Positions 17,534-27,470 of a stretch of DNA of 64,000 nucleotides are shown here, in pieces; position 1 is the first letter of the stretch; the number at the start of each line of letters is the position of its first letter. This DNA is from Clostridium formicaceticum (GTDB taxonomy: Bacteria; Bacillota; Clostridia; Peptostreptococcales; Natronincolaceae): positions 1,860,001 to 1,924,000 of the forward strand of contig NZ_CP017603.1 of the NCBI RefSeq assembly GCF_001854185.1, written 5' to 3'. The notes under the pieces were generated by a model, which ran no database searches, had not been told where the DNA came from, and saw nothing but the letters and a program-made list of their open reading frames with translations. Both the position numbers and the translations under genes were made by a program.

Positions 17534-17559
17534 AGATAAATTTTGGGAGGAGATAGCTT

Positions 17560-18144
17560 ATGGCATTAGTACCAGTTGTTGTTGAGCAAACAAATCGAGG
17601 AGAAAGGTCTTATGATATTTATTCAAGACTTTTAAAAGATAGAATTATTCTATTAAATGATGAAGTAAATGATGTAACAGCAGGATTGATTGTAGCACAA
17701 TTAATCTTTTTGGAAGCTGAAGATCCAGATAAAGATATTCAATTATATATCAATAGCCCAGGAGGGTCTATTACAGCAGGAATGGCTATATATGATACGA
17801 TGAACTATATTAAACCAGATGTTTCTACCATCTGTATTGGTATGGCTGCCAGTATGGGAGCTTTTCTACTAACAGCTGGAAAACAAGGCAAAAGATATGC
17901 ACTACCCAATGCAGAAATTATGATTCATCAACCCCTAGGAGGAACCCGCGGTCAGGCAGAGGACATTCGTATTCATGCGGAAAGAATTCTGAAGACAAGA
18001 GATACTATAAATGATATATTAGCGGAAAGAACAGGACAGCCATTAGATCGTATTAAAAAAGATACCGATAGAGACTTCTTTATGTCTGCCTCTGAGGCGA
18101 AGGAGTATGGTATTATTGATGAAGTGATTACCGCAAGAAAATAA
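17560..18144 (+). CDS. clpP: ClpP protease subunit
   Basis: It is the serine protease core of ClpXP and ClpCP, which degrades unfolded or tagged proteins. At 194 residues it has normal length. The catalytic triad is Ser98 (GMAASMGAF), His123 (MIHQPLGG) and Asp172 (DTDRDFF). [17 protein letters not shown] is the oxyanion segment. SD GGGAGGAG is 6-7 bases before the ATG. It sits 26 bases after tig and 24 before clpX, so the three are probably co-transcribed. The N-terminal propeptide is short. Confidence 0.98.
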   Translation: MALVPVVVEQTNRGERSYDIYSRLLKDRIILLNDEVNDVTAGLIVAQLIFLEAEDPDKDIQLYINSPGGSITAGMAIYDTMNYIKPDVSTICIGMAASMGAFLLTAGKQGKRYALPNAEIMIHQPLGGTRGQAEDIRIHAERILKTRDTINDILAERTGQPLDRIKKDTDRDFFMSASEAKEYGIIDEVITARK

Positions 18145-18168
18145 TTGCGGATTAAGCGAGGTGTAAAG

Positions 18169-19443
18169 ATGTCTAGATTTGAGGATAAAAAGCAATTAAA
18201 ATGCTCCTTTTGTGGTAAGTCTCAGGATCAAGTAAGGAGGCTGATTGCTGGTCCTAATGTATATATTTGTGATGAATGTATAGAGTTATGCCAGGAAATT
18301 ATACAAGAAGAATTTGACGAAAATCTTGACGTTGACTTAGTGGATTTACCTAAGCCACAAGAGATTAAGGCTATATTAGATCAATACGTCATAGGCCAGG
18401 AAAAAGCTAAAAAGGCTTTAGCGGTAGCTGTATATAATCATTACAAAAGAGTCAATATGGATGTTAAAAGCGAAGATGTTGAGCTGCAAAAAAGTAACAT
18501 TGTTATGTTAGGACCTACAGGTTCCGGAAAGACATTATTAGCTCAAACCTTAGCAAAGCTTTTAAATGTTCCTTTTGCTATTGCAGATGCTACTTCTTTA
18601 ACAGAAGCTGGATATGTAGGAGAAGATGTAGAAAATATTTTATTAAAACTGATCCAATCAGCTGATTATGATATAGAAAAAGCAGAAAAGGGTATCATCT
18701 ATATTGATGAAGTAGATAAGATAGCCAAAAAATCAGAAAATCCTTCTATCACCCGTGATGTAAGCGGAGAAGGTGTACAACAGGCTTTATTGAAGATATT
18801 AGAGGGAACAGTAGCAAGCGTACCACCTCAAGGGGGAAGAAAACATCCTCATCAAGAATTTATACAAATAGATACAACGAATATTTTATTTATTTGTGGT
18901 GGAGCATTTGACGGTATAGATAAAATTATCCAAAAACGTACTGGAAAAAACTCTATGGGGTTTGGTGCAGAGATTGCGAGTAAACAGAAAATTGATATAG
19001 GTGCTTTACTACAACAGATTCAACCTGAGGACTTATTAAAGTATGGTCTGATTCCCGAATTCGTAGGTAGATTACCAGTAGTAGTTACCTTAGACCAATT
19101 GGATGAAGCTGCTTTAATTCAAATTTTAACAGAGCCTAAAAACGCCTTAGTAAAACAGTATAAGCGATTATTTGAAATCGAAGATGTTAATCTAGATTTT
19201 GAAACAGATGCTTTAGAACTTATTGCTAAGAGAGCTATTGAAAGAAAAACTGGTGCTAGAGGACTTCGAGGTATTATGGAAGGTCTTATGATGGATATTA
19301 TGTATGATATCCCTTCCAGAGATGATATTGATAAAATTGTTATCACAAAGGATACAGTAACGAAGGGTGAAGACCCAACGATTATGTTAAAAAGTCCTAA
19401 TGCAACAAAGGGAAAAAAGAAACCAAAGGAATCAGCATCCTAA
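18169..19443 (+). CDS. clpX: ClpX ATPase, unfoldase of ClpXP
   Basis: It is a hexameric AAA+ unfoldase that feeds substrates to ClpP. The 424-residue chain has an N-terminal C4 zinc finger ([11 protein letters not shown], then CDECIELC), Walker A GPTGSGKT, Walker [11 protein letters not shown], pore loop GYVGEDVEN and sensor-2 region GARGLRGIM. The ClpP-docking loop reads MGF in SMGFGAEI instead of the common IGF, a conservative change. ATG at 18169 is preceded by GCGAGGTG; an upstream non-ATG extension lacks a site. It ends at a strong terminator. Confidence 0.98.
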   Translation: MSRFEDKKQLKCSFCGKSQDQVRRLIAGPNVYICDECIELCQEIIQEEFDENLDVDLVDLPKPQEIKAILDQYVIGQEKAKKALAVAVYNHYKRVNMDVKSEDVELQKSNIVMLGPTGSGKTLLAQTLAKLLNVPFAIADATSLTEAGYVGEDVENILLKLIQSADYDIEKAEKGIIYIDEVDKIAKKSENPSITRDVSGEGVQQALLKILEGTVASVPPQGGRKHPHQEFIQIDTTNILFICGGAFDGIDKIIQKRTGKNSMGFGAEIASKQKIDIGALLQQIQPEDLLKYGLIPEFVGRLPVVVTLDQLDEAALIQILTEPKNALVKQYKRLFEIEDVNLDFETDALELIAKRAIERKTGARGLRGIMEGLMMDIMYDIPSRDDIDKIVITKDTVTKGEDPTIMLKSPNATKGKKKPKESAS

Positions 19444-19446
19444 GAT

Positions 19447-19483
19447 AAAAAACTAAGTCATCATGATGACTTAGTTTTTTTTT
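19447..19483. terminator. Bidirectional terminator clpX / chromate transporter
   Basis: Perfect palindrome AAACTAAGTCATCA/TGATGACTTAGTTT with flanking A- and T-runs between convergent genes. Confidence 0.92.
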
Positions 19484-20006
19484 ACAGAGAATAAAAAACA
19501 ATTCCTAGTACACCTGATAATAGAATAACGCCTATGGGATGTAGTTTAGATTTGTATAAAATCATAAAGACAATCAAAGAAATCACAAAGCTTCGAAAAT
19601 CAATAATAGAAGTTTGAAAAAGAGCTACGCAGGCGGCGGCAATTAAGCCGATAACGGCAGGACGTATTCCGCCAAAAATTCCTTCAACAAAAGGAGAACC
19701 TTTGTACTGAATGATTAGACGAGCCAATATAGTGACAAGAAAAAAAGATACTAAAACAACCCCTAGTGTAGCAAGTACAGCTCCCTTAACGTCAAATAGT
19801 CTAAAGCCTATAAAGGTAGCAGTATTAATAGATATAGGCCCAGGGGACATTTCAGAAATAGCAATGATATCTACAAATTCTGTTGATGTAAGCCATCCAT
19901 GGATATTGACTACCTCCTTTTCAATCAAAGGAAGCATGGCATAGCCACCACCGAAACTAAAAGCACCGATTTTTAAAAAAGTGATAAATAATCTAATGAG
20001 TTCCAC
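19482..20006 (-). CDS. Chromate transporter, second half (single CHR domain)
   Basis: A 174-residue membrane protein with one CHR domain. It has the signature FLKIGAFSFGGGYAMLPLIE and SEMSPGPISINTATFIG, and about six hydrophobic segments. Short CHR proteins work in pairs and export chromate or a related oxyanion. The GTG at 20006 follows AAGGAGGG at good distance. The start overlaps the end of the upstream CHR gene by 14 bases, which indicates translational coupling and a heterodimer. The physiological substrate is not certain. Confidence 0.88.
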   Translation of the reverse strand: MELIRLFITFLKIGAFSFGGGYAMLPLIEKEVVNIHGWLTSTEFVDIIAISEMSPGPISINTATFIGFRLFDVKGAVLATLGVVLVSFFLVTILARLIIQYKGSPFVEGIFGGIRPAVIGLIAAACVALFQTSIIDFRSFVISLIVFMILYKSKLHPIGVILLSGVLGIVFYSL

Positions 20007-20541
20007 GCTTTCCCTCCTTTTTTTTATGTAATAGCCCTGCAGCAGCACAAGAAATAATAACGAAAATAGGATGGATTTTCAACAGAACAATACCCATAAA
20101 AGAAAATACCATTATTATGATATTAAAGTTCGTTTTAGAAACAGACTTAGATAATTTTAGTGCTGCCATAAGGATTAAAGCTACAATAGCTGGACGGACA
20201 CCTTGAAAAAACAATTGTATAGTATTGATGTGTTTAATCTTATCATAAAAAATAGCTAATACGATGATGACTGTTAAGGAAGGTAGTACTGTGCCAATCA
20301 ATGTAAATATTGCTCCTAAAAAACCTTTTACTTTGTAACCCACAAAAACTGCAGTATTTACAGCAATGGGTCCTGGTAAACTTTGAGCAACTGCGATAAT
20401 ATCCAAAAACTCATCTTCTCTAATAAGATTGTGTTTTTCTACAATTTCTTTTTCCATAATGGGGAGCATAGCATAGCCACCGCCAAAGGTAAAGGCACCA
20501 ATGCGAAAAAAGATAGAAAATAACTGCAAATAATCTTTCAT
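19993..20541 (-). CDS. Chromate transporter, first half (single CHR domain)
   Basis: A 182-residue membrane protein, partner of the overlapping downstream CHR gene. It shows FFRIGAFTFGGGYAMLPIME near the N-terminus and AQSLPGPIAVNTAVFVGYK. About six transmembrane segments are predicted by eye. ATG at 20541 follows GGAGGTG by nine bases; a longer start at 20559 would swallow that site. The pair sits divergently from lonB with 200 bases between, which should contain both promoters. No chromate regulator (ChrB) is adjacent. Confidence 0.88.
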   Translation of the reverse strand: MKDYLQLFSIFFRIGAFTFGGGYAMLPIMEKEIVEKHNLIREDEFLDIIAVAQSLPGPIAVNTAVFVGYKVKGFLGAIFTLIGTVLPSLTVIIVLAIFYDKIKHINTIQLFFQGVRPAIVALILMAALKLSKSVSKTNFNIIIMVFSFMGIVLLKIHPIFVIISCAAAGLLHKKKEGKRGTH

Positions 20542-20744
20542 ACTAGTGTGCACCTCCATGTAAAAATTTAAAAAGAGTATAATTGAATAAAATATAAAAG
20601 GATACTTCTTTTAGTATAACATAAATTAGAAAATTCATTGAAATAAATTACCTATTGTTGCTTATAATAACAGTTTTTCCTAAAGGATAATTACGATTCC
20701 TATGTACATACTAAAGCTATAAGATAATGAAAGGAGGTCATCTT

Positions 20745-22430
20745 TTGTCTAACATCTTTTTTTTAGTGCAGTTCTTTTTTGCCATTGTGATTGGACTTTA
20801 CTTTTTAGGACTTTTAAAAAATCAGCAAGGTAATAAGTCTGCCATAGAAAAGGAATCAAAAAAAGAAATGGAAAAACTTAGGGAGTTGAGAGAAAGTGCA
20901 TTAACAGTACCCCTAGCAGAACATACAAGACCTTCTTGTTTTCATGATATTATTGGTCAAGAAGATGGATTAAAAGCACTAAAGGCAGCTTTATGCAGTC
21001 CTAATCCCCAACATGTTATTATTTACGGTCCTCCAGGAGTAGGAAAGACAGCAGCTGCTAGAGTGATTTTAGAAGAAGCTAAAAAGACCGAACTGTCACC
21101 CTTTAACGAAAAATCTAAGTTTGTGGAAATGGACGCCACTACCTTGCGTTTCGATGATAGAGGAATTGCAGATCCCTTAATGGGCTCAGTTCATGACCCC
21201 ATATATCAAGGTGCAGGACCATTAGGTCAGGCTGGTATCCCACAGCCAAAACCTGGTGCTGTTACGAAAGCCCATGGAGGGATTTTGTTTTTAGATGAAA
21301 TTGGAGAGTTACACCCAGTACAAATGAATAAACTTTTAAAGGTTTTAGAGGATAGAAAAGTTCATTTAGAAAGTGCATATTACCATGCTGAGGATGAAAA
21401 TGTTCCCAAGCATATTCACGAAATTTTTCAAAATGGGCTACCAGCAGACTTTAGATTAGTAGGAGCTACAACAAAGGCTCCCGGAGATTTACCGCCAGCC
21501 CTAAGATCTAGGTGTGTAGAAATCTATTTCTGTCCCTTAACGCCAGAACAAATAGGAATCATCGTAAAAAATGCCTGTAAAAAAAGTAAATTTGAAATAG
21601 AAGAAAGAGCCATCGAAGAAATAAAAAAATATGCCAACAATGGTAGAGAGGCTGTTAATATTATTCAAATCACAGGAGGTTTGGCCCTCACAGAGGGAAG
21701 AAAAAAAATAACCCTTCAAGATATTCAGTGGGTAGTAGAAAGTGGTCATTATAGTCCAAGGCCATCTAAAAAAATAGGAAAAGAGCCTGTAGTAGGATTT
21801 GTGAATGGATTAGCTGTGTATGGACCTAATATAGGTATGGTGATAGAAATCGAGGTGTCTGCCATCAAACTACCGACAAAAGGTCAGGGCCGACTCATTG
21901 TTACGGGTATCATTGATAGAGAAGAAACAAATGCCCCAGGACGAAGTTTACACAGAAGGAGTACTGCTTCAGATTCTGTAGATAATGTATTGACAGTAAT
22001 TAAGAAATTTTTCAAAGTAGACCCTAAAGATTATGACATTCATGTAAACTTTCCAGGAGGGATTCCTATAGATGGTCCCTCTGCAGGGATTACCATGGTA
22101 ACTGCTATCTATTCTGCCATCAGCAATCAGCCGGTAGATAATTATTTAGCTATGACAGGAGAAATATCTATAAGAGGAGCAGTTAAGGCAGTAGGTGGAA
22201 TTACAACAAAAATAGAAGCAGCTAAAGAAGCAGGATGTACGCGGGTACTTATTCCAAAGGATAATTATCAAGAACGATTTAAGGAATTAAGTATAGAAGT
22301 GATTCCTGTAGAGCATATCGAAGAAGTAATTGCCTTTGCTATGAAAGTAAAAGATTTTAGAGAGAAAACATCTTCACCTGCTGAGACAATAGATTTTGCC
22401 GCTGCATTAGGCAACAAAGATAAAAAGTAG
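20745..22430 (+). CDS. lonB: Membrane-anchored ATP-dependent protease LonB
   Basis: It is an ATP-dependent serine-lysine protease related to Lon but with an N-terminal membrane segment (residues 2-22, SNIFFLVQFFFAIVIGLYFL). The 561-residue chain has Walker [20 protein letters not shown], and a C-terminal Lon protease domain with Ser446 (DGPSAGITM) and Lys489 as the dyad. In Bacillus LonB is linked to sporulation. TTG at 20745 is preferred because AAAGGAGGT ends six bases before it; the in-frame ATG at 20727 overlaps the binding site itself. It ends in a terminator ahead of lonA. Confidence 0.95.
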   Translation: MSNIFFLVQFFFAIVIGLYFLGLLKNQQGNKSAIEKESKKEMEKLRELRESALTVPLAEHTRPSCFHDIIGQEDGLKALKAALCSPNPQHVIIYGPPGVGKTAAARVILEEAKKTELSPFNEKSKFVEMDATTLRFDDRGIADPLMGSVHDPIYQGAGPLGQAGIPQPKPGAVTKAHGGILFLDEIGELHPVQMNKLLKVLEDRKVHLESAYYHAEDENVPKHIHEIFQNGLPADFRLVGATTKAPGDLPPALRSRCVEIYFCPLTPEQIGIIVKNACKKSKFEIEERAIEEIKKYANNGREAVNIIQITGGLALTEGRKKITLQDIQWVVESGHYSPRPSKKIGKEPVVGFVNGLAVYGPNIGMVIEIEVSAIKLPTKGQGRLIVTGIIDREETNAPGRSLHRRSTASDSVDNVLTVIKKFFKVDPKDYDIHVNFPGGIPIDGPSAGITMVTAIYSAISNQPVDNYLAMTGEISIRGAVKAVGGITTKIEAAKEAGCTRVLIPKDNYQERFKELSIEVIPVEHIEEVIAFAMKVKDFREKTSSPAETIDFAAALGNKDKK

Positions 22431-22447
22431 TCTTAGACTACTTTTTT
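22422..22447 (+). terminator. lonB terminator
   Basis: AAAAAGTAGTC/GACTACTTTTTT with three-base loop. It overlaps the lonB stop codon, so lonA needs its own promoter or readthrough. Confidence 0.85.
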
Positions 22448-22557
22448 CACGCTATGTTTGATATAATAGTGGAAATTAGGGTAAAATATTGAAAAAAGTA
22501 GCATGAAGATATATAATAATAATCAACTGTGCCATTATAATAAAAGGAGTAGATAAT

Positions 22558-24909
22558 ATGGTAGAAAAAGAAACCTCTATTTCAACGCGTACAATTCCTT
22601 TGATTCCTTTGAGGGGATTAAACGTCTTCCCATATATGGTGATACACTTCGATGTAGGTAGAGAGCGATCTATTAATGCATTAGAGGAAGCCATGGTAAA
22701 TGACCAATTAGTTTTTCTAGTTGCTCAGAAGGAAGCTGAAGTTAATGCCCCTACTCTTGAGGACCTCTATGAAGTCGGTACGATTGCAAAAATCAAGCAA
22801 ATGTTAAAATTACCTGGGGATACCATAAGAGTACTGGTGGAGGGAATTTCTAGAGGAAAGATTGTTGATGTACTACAAGAAACACCGTATTTTCAAGTAG
22901 AAATAGAAGAGAAAACCTATAAAAGTGAAATGAAAGTAGATAGTGAGACAGAAGCGTTGATGCGTAGTGTGGTAGACTCCTTTGAGGAGTATGTAGAAGT
23001 GAGCAATAAAATTTCTTCAGAAATTCTTATTACCATAGCAGAAATAGAAATGCCTGGAAGACTGGCGGATACCATTGCCTCAAATATTTTTATTAAGCCA
23101 GCACAAAAACAAGAAATCCTAGAAGCATTTGACCCTCTTGAAAGACTAGAGACTCTTTATAAGATTTTGCTAGAAGAAATTGAAATCTTAGAGATAGAGA
23201 AAAAGATCAATAATCGTGTGAAAAAACAAATTAATAAGGTACAAAAAGAATACTACCTGCGAGAGCAGCTAAAGGCAATACAAAAAGAGCTGGGAGAAGA
23301 TGAGGGGATTGTAGAGGAAGTAGCTGAATATAAGGAGAAACTTAATAAATTAAAGTTTCCTAAAGATATTCATGAAAAAATTGATAGAGAAATTGATCGA
23401 CTGTTAAAATTATCACCTGCTTCAGCAGAGACAGGAGTAATTCGCAATTACATAGACTGGGCTTTAAATCTTCCTTGGACAAAGGAAACCAAAGATAAGT
23501 TGGAACTCAAGAAGTCAGCTGAAATTTTAGATGAAGACCACTATGGTTTGACAAAAGTAAAGGAAAGAATTTTAGAATATTTAGCGATACGTCAACTGGC
23601 AAAATCCATGAAGGGACCTGTTTTATGTTTAGTAGGTCCTCCAGGCGTAGGAAAAACATCTATTGCAAAGTCTATTGCTCGATCTCTTAACAGAAAGTTT
23701 GTCAGAATGTCTTTAGGGGGAGTAAGGGATGAAGCAGAAATAAGAGGACATAGAAGAACCTATGTAGGTGCTATTCCTGGTAGAATTATTTCTTCTATTC
23801 GTCAAGCAGGAACAAAGAATCCGCTATTTTTATTAGATGAAATTGATAAGCTAGCCAGTGATTTTAGGGGAGACCCTGCATCCGCTCTTTTAGAGGTGTT
23901 GGATCCAGAGCAAAATCATGATTTTACAGATCATTTTATGGAGATGCCCTTTAATCTTTCAAAAGTGATGTTTATAACAACTGCAAATACTTTAGATACC
24001 ATACCAAGACCATTATTGGATCGTATGGAGGTCATTAGAATTGCAGGTTATACAGAGGAAGAAAAGTTAAATATTGCTTCTAGATATTTATTGCCTAAAC
24101 AAATCAAGGAGCACGGTTTGAAATCAGAAATGCTGAAGGTGTCTGAAAAAGCTTTAAGGGACATTATTAATTATTATACGAGAGAAGCTGGAGTAAGAAA
24201 TTTAGAAAGACAAATAGCCAATTTATGTCGAAAAGTAGCAAAAAGAGTGGTAGAAGAGAAATTAAAGATGATTCGTATTTCACCTGCTAATCTAGCAAAA
24301 TATTTAGGGAAGCCAATTTATCGCTATGAAATGGCTAATCAAAAAGACGAGGTGGGAATGGTAAGAGGCTTGGCGTGGACAATGGTAGGTGGAGATACAT
24401 TATCTATTGAAGTAACACCTATGAAGGGCAATGGTAAATTAGTATTAACAGGCCAATTGGGAGATGTCATGAAGGAATCTGCTAGAGCAGGTATTAGTTA
24501 TATTCGATCAAGGGAAGAAGCATTGAAGATCGATCCAGAATTTCATAATAATTTGGATATTCATATTCATATTCCTGAAGGAGCTACACCGAAGGATGGC
24601 CCTTCTGCCGGTATTACTATGGCTACTGCGGTAATTTCTGCCCTGACAAATACACCAGTCTATAAAGATGTTGCTATGACAGGAGAAATTACCCTAAGAG
24701 GTCGGGTGCTGCCAGTAGGAGGTATTAAAGAAAAGGTATTAGCTGCCAATAGAGCAGGTATCAGGAAAGTGTTGTTACCTGTGGAGAACAAAAGAGATTT
24801 AGAGGAAATTCCAGAAAATGTAAAGAAAAAAATGGAATTTGTCTTTGTAGATCATATGGATGAAGTACTGGAGCATGCTTTAAAAAGGAGCGTAAAAAAT
24901 GAAGATTAA
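22558..24909 (+). CDS. lon: ATP-dependent protease La (LonA)
   Basis: It is a cytoplasmic hexameric protease for damaged and regulatory proteins. The 783-residue chain has an N-terminal LON substrate domain ([20 protein letters not shown]), a coiled-coil middle, an AAA+ module with Walker [10 protein letters not shown] and [10 protein letters not shown], and the protease domain with Ser683 (PKDGPSAG) and Lys726 (GGIKEK). SD AAAAGGAG precedes the ATG. It overlaps engB by 11 bases. The order clpX-lonB-lonA-engB matches Bacillus subtilis, with the chromate genes inserted between clpX and lonB here. I see no CtsR or HrcA operator. Confidence 0.98.
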   Translation: MVEKETSISTRTIPLIPLRGLNVFPYMVIHFDVGRERSINALEEAMVNDQLVFLVAQKEAEVNAPTLEDLYEVGTIAKIKQMLKLPGDTIRVLVEGISRGKIVDVLQETPYFQVEIEEKTYKSEMKVDSETEALMRSVVDSFEEYVEVSNKISSEILITIAEIEMPGRLADTIASNIFIKPAQKQEILEAFDPLERLETLYKILLEEIEILEIEKKINNRVKKQINKVQKEYYLREQLKAIQKELGEDEGIVEEVAEYKEKLNKLKFPKDIHEKIDREIDRLLKLSPASAETGVIRNYIDWALNLPWTKETKDKLELKKSAEILDEDHYGLTKVKERILEYLAIRQLAKSMKGPVLCLVGPPGVGKTSIAKSIARSLNRKFVRMSLGGVRDEAEIRGHRRTYVGAIPGRIISSIRQAGTKNPLFLLDEIDKLASDFRGDPASALLEVLDPEQNHDFTDHFMEMPFNLSKVMFITTANTLDTIPRPLLDRMEVIRIAGYTEEEKLNIASRYLLPKQIKEHGLKSEMLKVSEKALRDIINYYTREAGVRNLERQIANLCRKVAKRVVEEKLKMIRISPANLAKYLGKPIYRYEMANQKDEVGMVRGLAWTMVGGDTLSIEVTPMKGNGKLVLTGQLGDVMKESARAGISYIRSREEALKIDPEFHNNLDIHIHIPEGATPKDGPSAGITMATAVISALTNTPVYKDVAMTGEITLRGRVLPVGGIKEKVLAANRAGIRKVLLPVENKRDLEEIPENVKKKMEFVFVDHMDEVLEHALKRSVKNED

Positions 24910-25522
24910 AACCTCTGACTTTGTTACCAGTGCGGTGGCTCCCAGTCAGTATCCTGAAGGCTTATTACCGGAAATTGCATTGGTAGGTAGATCTAATGTT
25001 GGAAAATCCTCCACCATTAATACCATGTTAGGGAGAAAAAAATTGGCCAGGATAAGTGCTACACCAGGAAAAACACGAACCATCAATTTTTTTATGATTA
25101 ATCAGGAATTTTACCTAGTAGATTTGCCGGGATATGGTTATGCAAAAGTATCAAAAACAGAAAAAGCATCTTGGGGCAAAACCATGGAGACTTACTTAGC
25201 CAATAGACAGAACCTTCAAGAAGTAATTTTGTTAGTAGATATAAGGCATGAGCCTACCAATGATGACAAAATGATGTATGATTGGTTAAAGCACTTTGGT
25301 TATGGCAGCATAGTAATTGCCACTAAACTTGATAAAATTTCTAAGTCCCAGCTGCAAAAACATCTTAAAATTATTCGACAAAAACTACAAATGGAGAAGG
25401 AAGATCATATTTTGCCGATATCTTCTTTGAAAAAGCAAGGCGTGGAGGAAGTTTGGAATCGTATTGAGACGTTATTTATAGAAAGGCAGTTACCTATTAC
25501 GATAGAAGAAGCTCCAAAGTAA
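24899..25522 (+). CDS. engB: Ribosome biogenesis GTP-binding protein EngB (YsxC/YihA)
   Basis: It is a GTPase needed for assembly of the large ribosomal subunit. The 207-residue protein carries G1 GRSNVGKSS, a G2 segment with ATPGKTR, G3 DLPGYG, G4 TKLDKI and an SSLKKQG region for G5. SD AAAAGGAG lies inside the 3' end of lon, with an 11-base overlap, so translation is probably coupled. The lon-engB pairing is conserved in Firmicutes. It ends at a long hairpin shared with the convergent gene. Confidence 0.97.
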   Translation: MKIKTSDFVTSAVAPSQYPEGLLPEIALVGRSNVGKSSTINTMLGRKKLARISATPGKTRTINFFMINQEFYLVDLPGYGYAKVSKTEKASWGKTMETYLANRQNLQEVILLVDIRHEPTNDDKMMYDWLKHFGYGSIVIATKLDKISKSQLQKHLKIIRQKLQMEKEDHILPISSLKKQGVEEVWNRIETLFIERQLPITIEEAPK

Positions 25523-25542
25523 TAAATTACTTTGGAGCTTCT
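25507..25542. terminator. Long hairpin between engB and convergent gene
   Basis: Perfect 16-bp stem (25507-25522 with 25527-25542), four-base loop. The T-run is missing, so termination efficiency is uncertain. It overlaps the ends of both genes. Confidence 0.6.
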
Positions 25543-26594
25543 AATTCTCTTGTCCTCACCGCAGTGTAAGTATGTTGTTTTTTATAAACATAATAGCTAG
25601 TTATGATGAAGGAAAGAACACCTAATCCTACAATGATTTCAATCATTTTGTTGGGAAAGCTTTTGTTGTTATTAGGCGAATAAATTCTATAGATTGTAGA
25701 ATCATCAATAAATTCTTCTGATGTTACTTTTAATCTATAGGTGCCAGAGGGTAAGGCGTTAGGGATCGTTAATGACAACCTAGATACATTTTTATCAATT
25801 TTTCCTGATACCATGATAGAAGGATTGAAAGAAGATCCATATTGTGTTACAAGTTCTACTGTAATAGGTGTGGCCTCCTTAGCACCAGAAGTATTGATTT
25901 TTACCACTAAACGCTGCAAACTATTTGTTATATCAAGGTCATTCAAAACTGTGATGTTTTTAATTTTGATGTTATCTACATCTTCATCAACAGTAATAGC
26001 ATCGACGGTATCAACAGTTTCTGAAGAAGTTACTTCTGTGTGGTCGGTGTTCCTATAGTCAGGATGCTCCTCCAGACCATCAACAGATTCTGCAGATAAA
26101 GAGGGGGCTGTATTATTTTGGGTTTGCGATGAACTATTCAAAGTGTTTGCAGGTTTGAGTTGATGATCCTCTGTTTTCACTGGATTTACGCCTAAGTCTA
26201 TATCCGGTGAATTCTCTAGAGTATTACTGTCCTCCACTATTGTATTTTCTACATAAGGTGACTCCAAAATGACAGGTTCTTCTAAAGGGATTTTGTTAAC
26301 AGATTGTTGTTCATATAAATGTAGCGTTGTAGAACCTATCAACTTGCTTAGAGGATTTACATGGCTGAATTCATTGATAATTATAGTAGATAGACTCACC
26401 TTATAGAGGGTTAAGGGGTCTATCTCTAAATCAGCATTGTTATCAATAGCTTCTGCTTCCTCCACAAGGATTTCGGGTGCATCTGCCTCCAGGTCATCTG
26501 TATTTACGATACTTTCTCCATAGATGATAGGTGTGAATAGTATCATGTAGATTACCATAAGGATAGTGAAAAAAGTTACCGTATAATTTTTCAT
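25527..26594 (-). CDS. Membrane-anchored extracytoplasmic protein, unknown function
   Basis: I do not recognise a named family. The 355-residue protein has an N-terminal signal or anchor (VTFFTILMVIYMILFTPI), a long acidic, Ser/Thr/Asn-rich low-complexity region (40-210), and a compact beta-rich domain (about 215-315). The latter has pairs such as LVVKINTSGAKEATPITVEL and LPSGTYRLKVTSEEF, reminiscent of an immunoglobulin-like fold. A C-terminal transmembrane helix (MIEIIVGLGVLSFIITSYYV) is followed by a basic tail, so the bulk should face outside. SD AGGAGGTAGG precedes the ATG. It is monocistronic and convergent with engB. A surface stalk carrying a small domain is inference. Confidence 0.65.
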   Translation of the reverse strand: MKNYTVTFFTILMVIYMILFTPIIYGESIVNTDDLEADAPEILVEEAEAIDNNADLEIDPLTLYKVSLSTIIINEFSHVNPLSKLIGSTTLHLYEQQSVNKIPLEEPVILESPYVENTIVEDSNTLENSPDIDLGVNPVKTEDHQLKPANTLNSSSQTQNNTAPSLSAESVDGLEEHPDYRNTDHTEVTSSETVDTVDAITVDEDVDNIKIKNITVLNDLDITNSLQRLVVKINTSGAKEATPITVELVTQYGSSFNPSIMVSGKIDKNVSRLSLTIPNALPSGTYRLKVTSEEFIDDSTIYRIYSPNNNKSFPNKMIEIIVGLGVLSFIITSYYVYKKQHTYTAVRTRELEAPK

Positions 26595-26651
26595 AGGTTT
26601 TTATTCCTACCTCCTTTTCTTTTGTAATAAAGTTATCGTATCACAGATTAC

Positions 26652-26698
26652 AAAAAAAAAATGTAAGTTATTGTAGCATACAACAACTTACATTTTTT
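26652..26698 (-). terminator. Rubredoxin terminator
   Basis: On the minus strand AAAATGTAAGTTGTTG pairs with the complementary arm and runs into a long T-tract. Confidence 0.85.
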
Positions 26699-26706
26699 AA
26701 CAAATT

Positions 26707-26868
26707 TTACTCTTCTGGTTCGAACATATCCTTACCAACCCCACAGATAGGACAAACCCAATCATCAGGAATATCCTCGAAGGCTGTTCCAGCTGCAACA
26801 CCTGAATCTGGATCTCCTACCTCAGGATCATAAACATAACCACATGGTGTACATACGTATTTTTTCAT
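26707..26868 (-). CDS. Rubredoxin
   Basis: It is a small electron carrier with one Fe(Cys)4 centre, used in anaerobes for oxygen or peroxide reduction and redox shuttling. The 53-residue chain has both knuckles, [16 protein letters not shown] and [17 protein letters not shown], with the usual YxYDPxxGD and PDDW segments. SD GAGGAGA lies nine bases before the ATG. It is a stand-alone gene with its own terminator. No redox partner gene is adjacent. Confidence 0.97.
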   Translation of the reverse strand: MKKYVCTPCGYVYDPEVGDPDSGVAAGTAFEDIPDDWVCPICGVGKDMFEPEE

Positions 26869-26961
26869 ATTTGTATATCTCCTCTCTTAATGTTTTTCAA
26901 AATAATATATTTTATGTATTTACAATAGCATTATACCCGTTTTAAAAAATATTAAACAAAA

Positions 26962-27022
26962 AAATAAATATAAAATGAGACTTAATTCAAGGGGGCTACG
27001 CCACTGAATTTTAACTGAATTT
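26962..27022 (-). repeat. Dispersed stem-loop repeat, copy 2
   Basis: Read on the minus strand it begins AAATTCAGTTAAAATTCAG and ends TCTCATTTTAT, matching copy 1 at 14609-14668 at both flanks. The middle, GTGGCGTAGCCCCCTTGAAT, differs in loop length but keeps the self-pairing ATTCA/TGAAT arms. This looks like a small non-coding repeat family. The rest of the gap 26869-27121 holds nothing else clear. Confidence 0.6.
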
Positions 27023-27121
27023 ACTTTGAAGATGTAGTGTTTGATCGTCCACTCTAAGAAGCGGGTGTCTTAGCAATACATCAAAGATAAAAATAATCTA
27101 GATATTTCCTTAGGGAGAGCG

Positions 27122-27150
27122 TTGACATCCTGAGAAATTTTATATATAAT
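27122..27150 (+). promoter_or_regulatory. Consensus promoter of the proABC T-box transcript
   Basis: TTGACA, 17 bp, TATAAT: a perfect sigma-A match. Confidence 0.88.
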
Positions 27151-27204
27151 CATTTATAAATTATAACAAAGTCATTGGATGGATAAAATTTCACTTCATA
27201 GATA

Positions 27205-27436
27205 TAATATAGATAAATGCTAAGAAGGAGCATAGTAAAAGGGTGATGTTTTATAGAGAGTAGGATATTGGTGGAAGTCCTATAAACTAACCTTTTGAAC
27301 CCTCTCCGGAGCTTATGATGATAAAGTCATTACGGTGGTGATCACGTTACGATTGCAGAAAGTGAGCTAGTTCAGCTAATTAGGGTGGTACCGCGGGTAA
27401 ACTCTCGTCCCTTTCAGGGAATGAGGGTTTTTTTTT
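27205..27436 (+). promoter_or_regulatory. T-box leader controlling proABC (proline)
   Basis: It contains the conserved T-box AGGGTGGTACCGCGGG (27382-27397), Stem I ending in TTTTGAACCCTCTCCGGAGC, and a terminator (TCCCT/AGGGA core, 27401-27436, then nine T). In the specifier position GAACCCTCT reads CCC or CCT, both proline codons (27300-27303). Proline starvation should lift termination through uncharged tRNA-Pro. Confidence 0.92.
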
Positions 27437-27470
27437 ATTGTCAAAATACTTTCAAAGGAGTGGTAAGATC

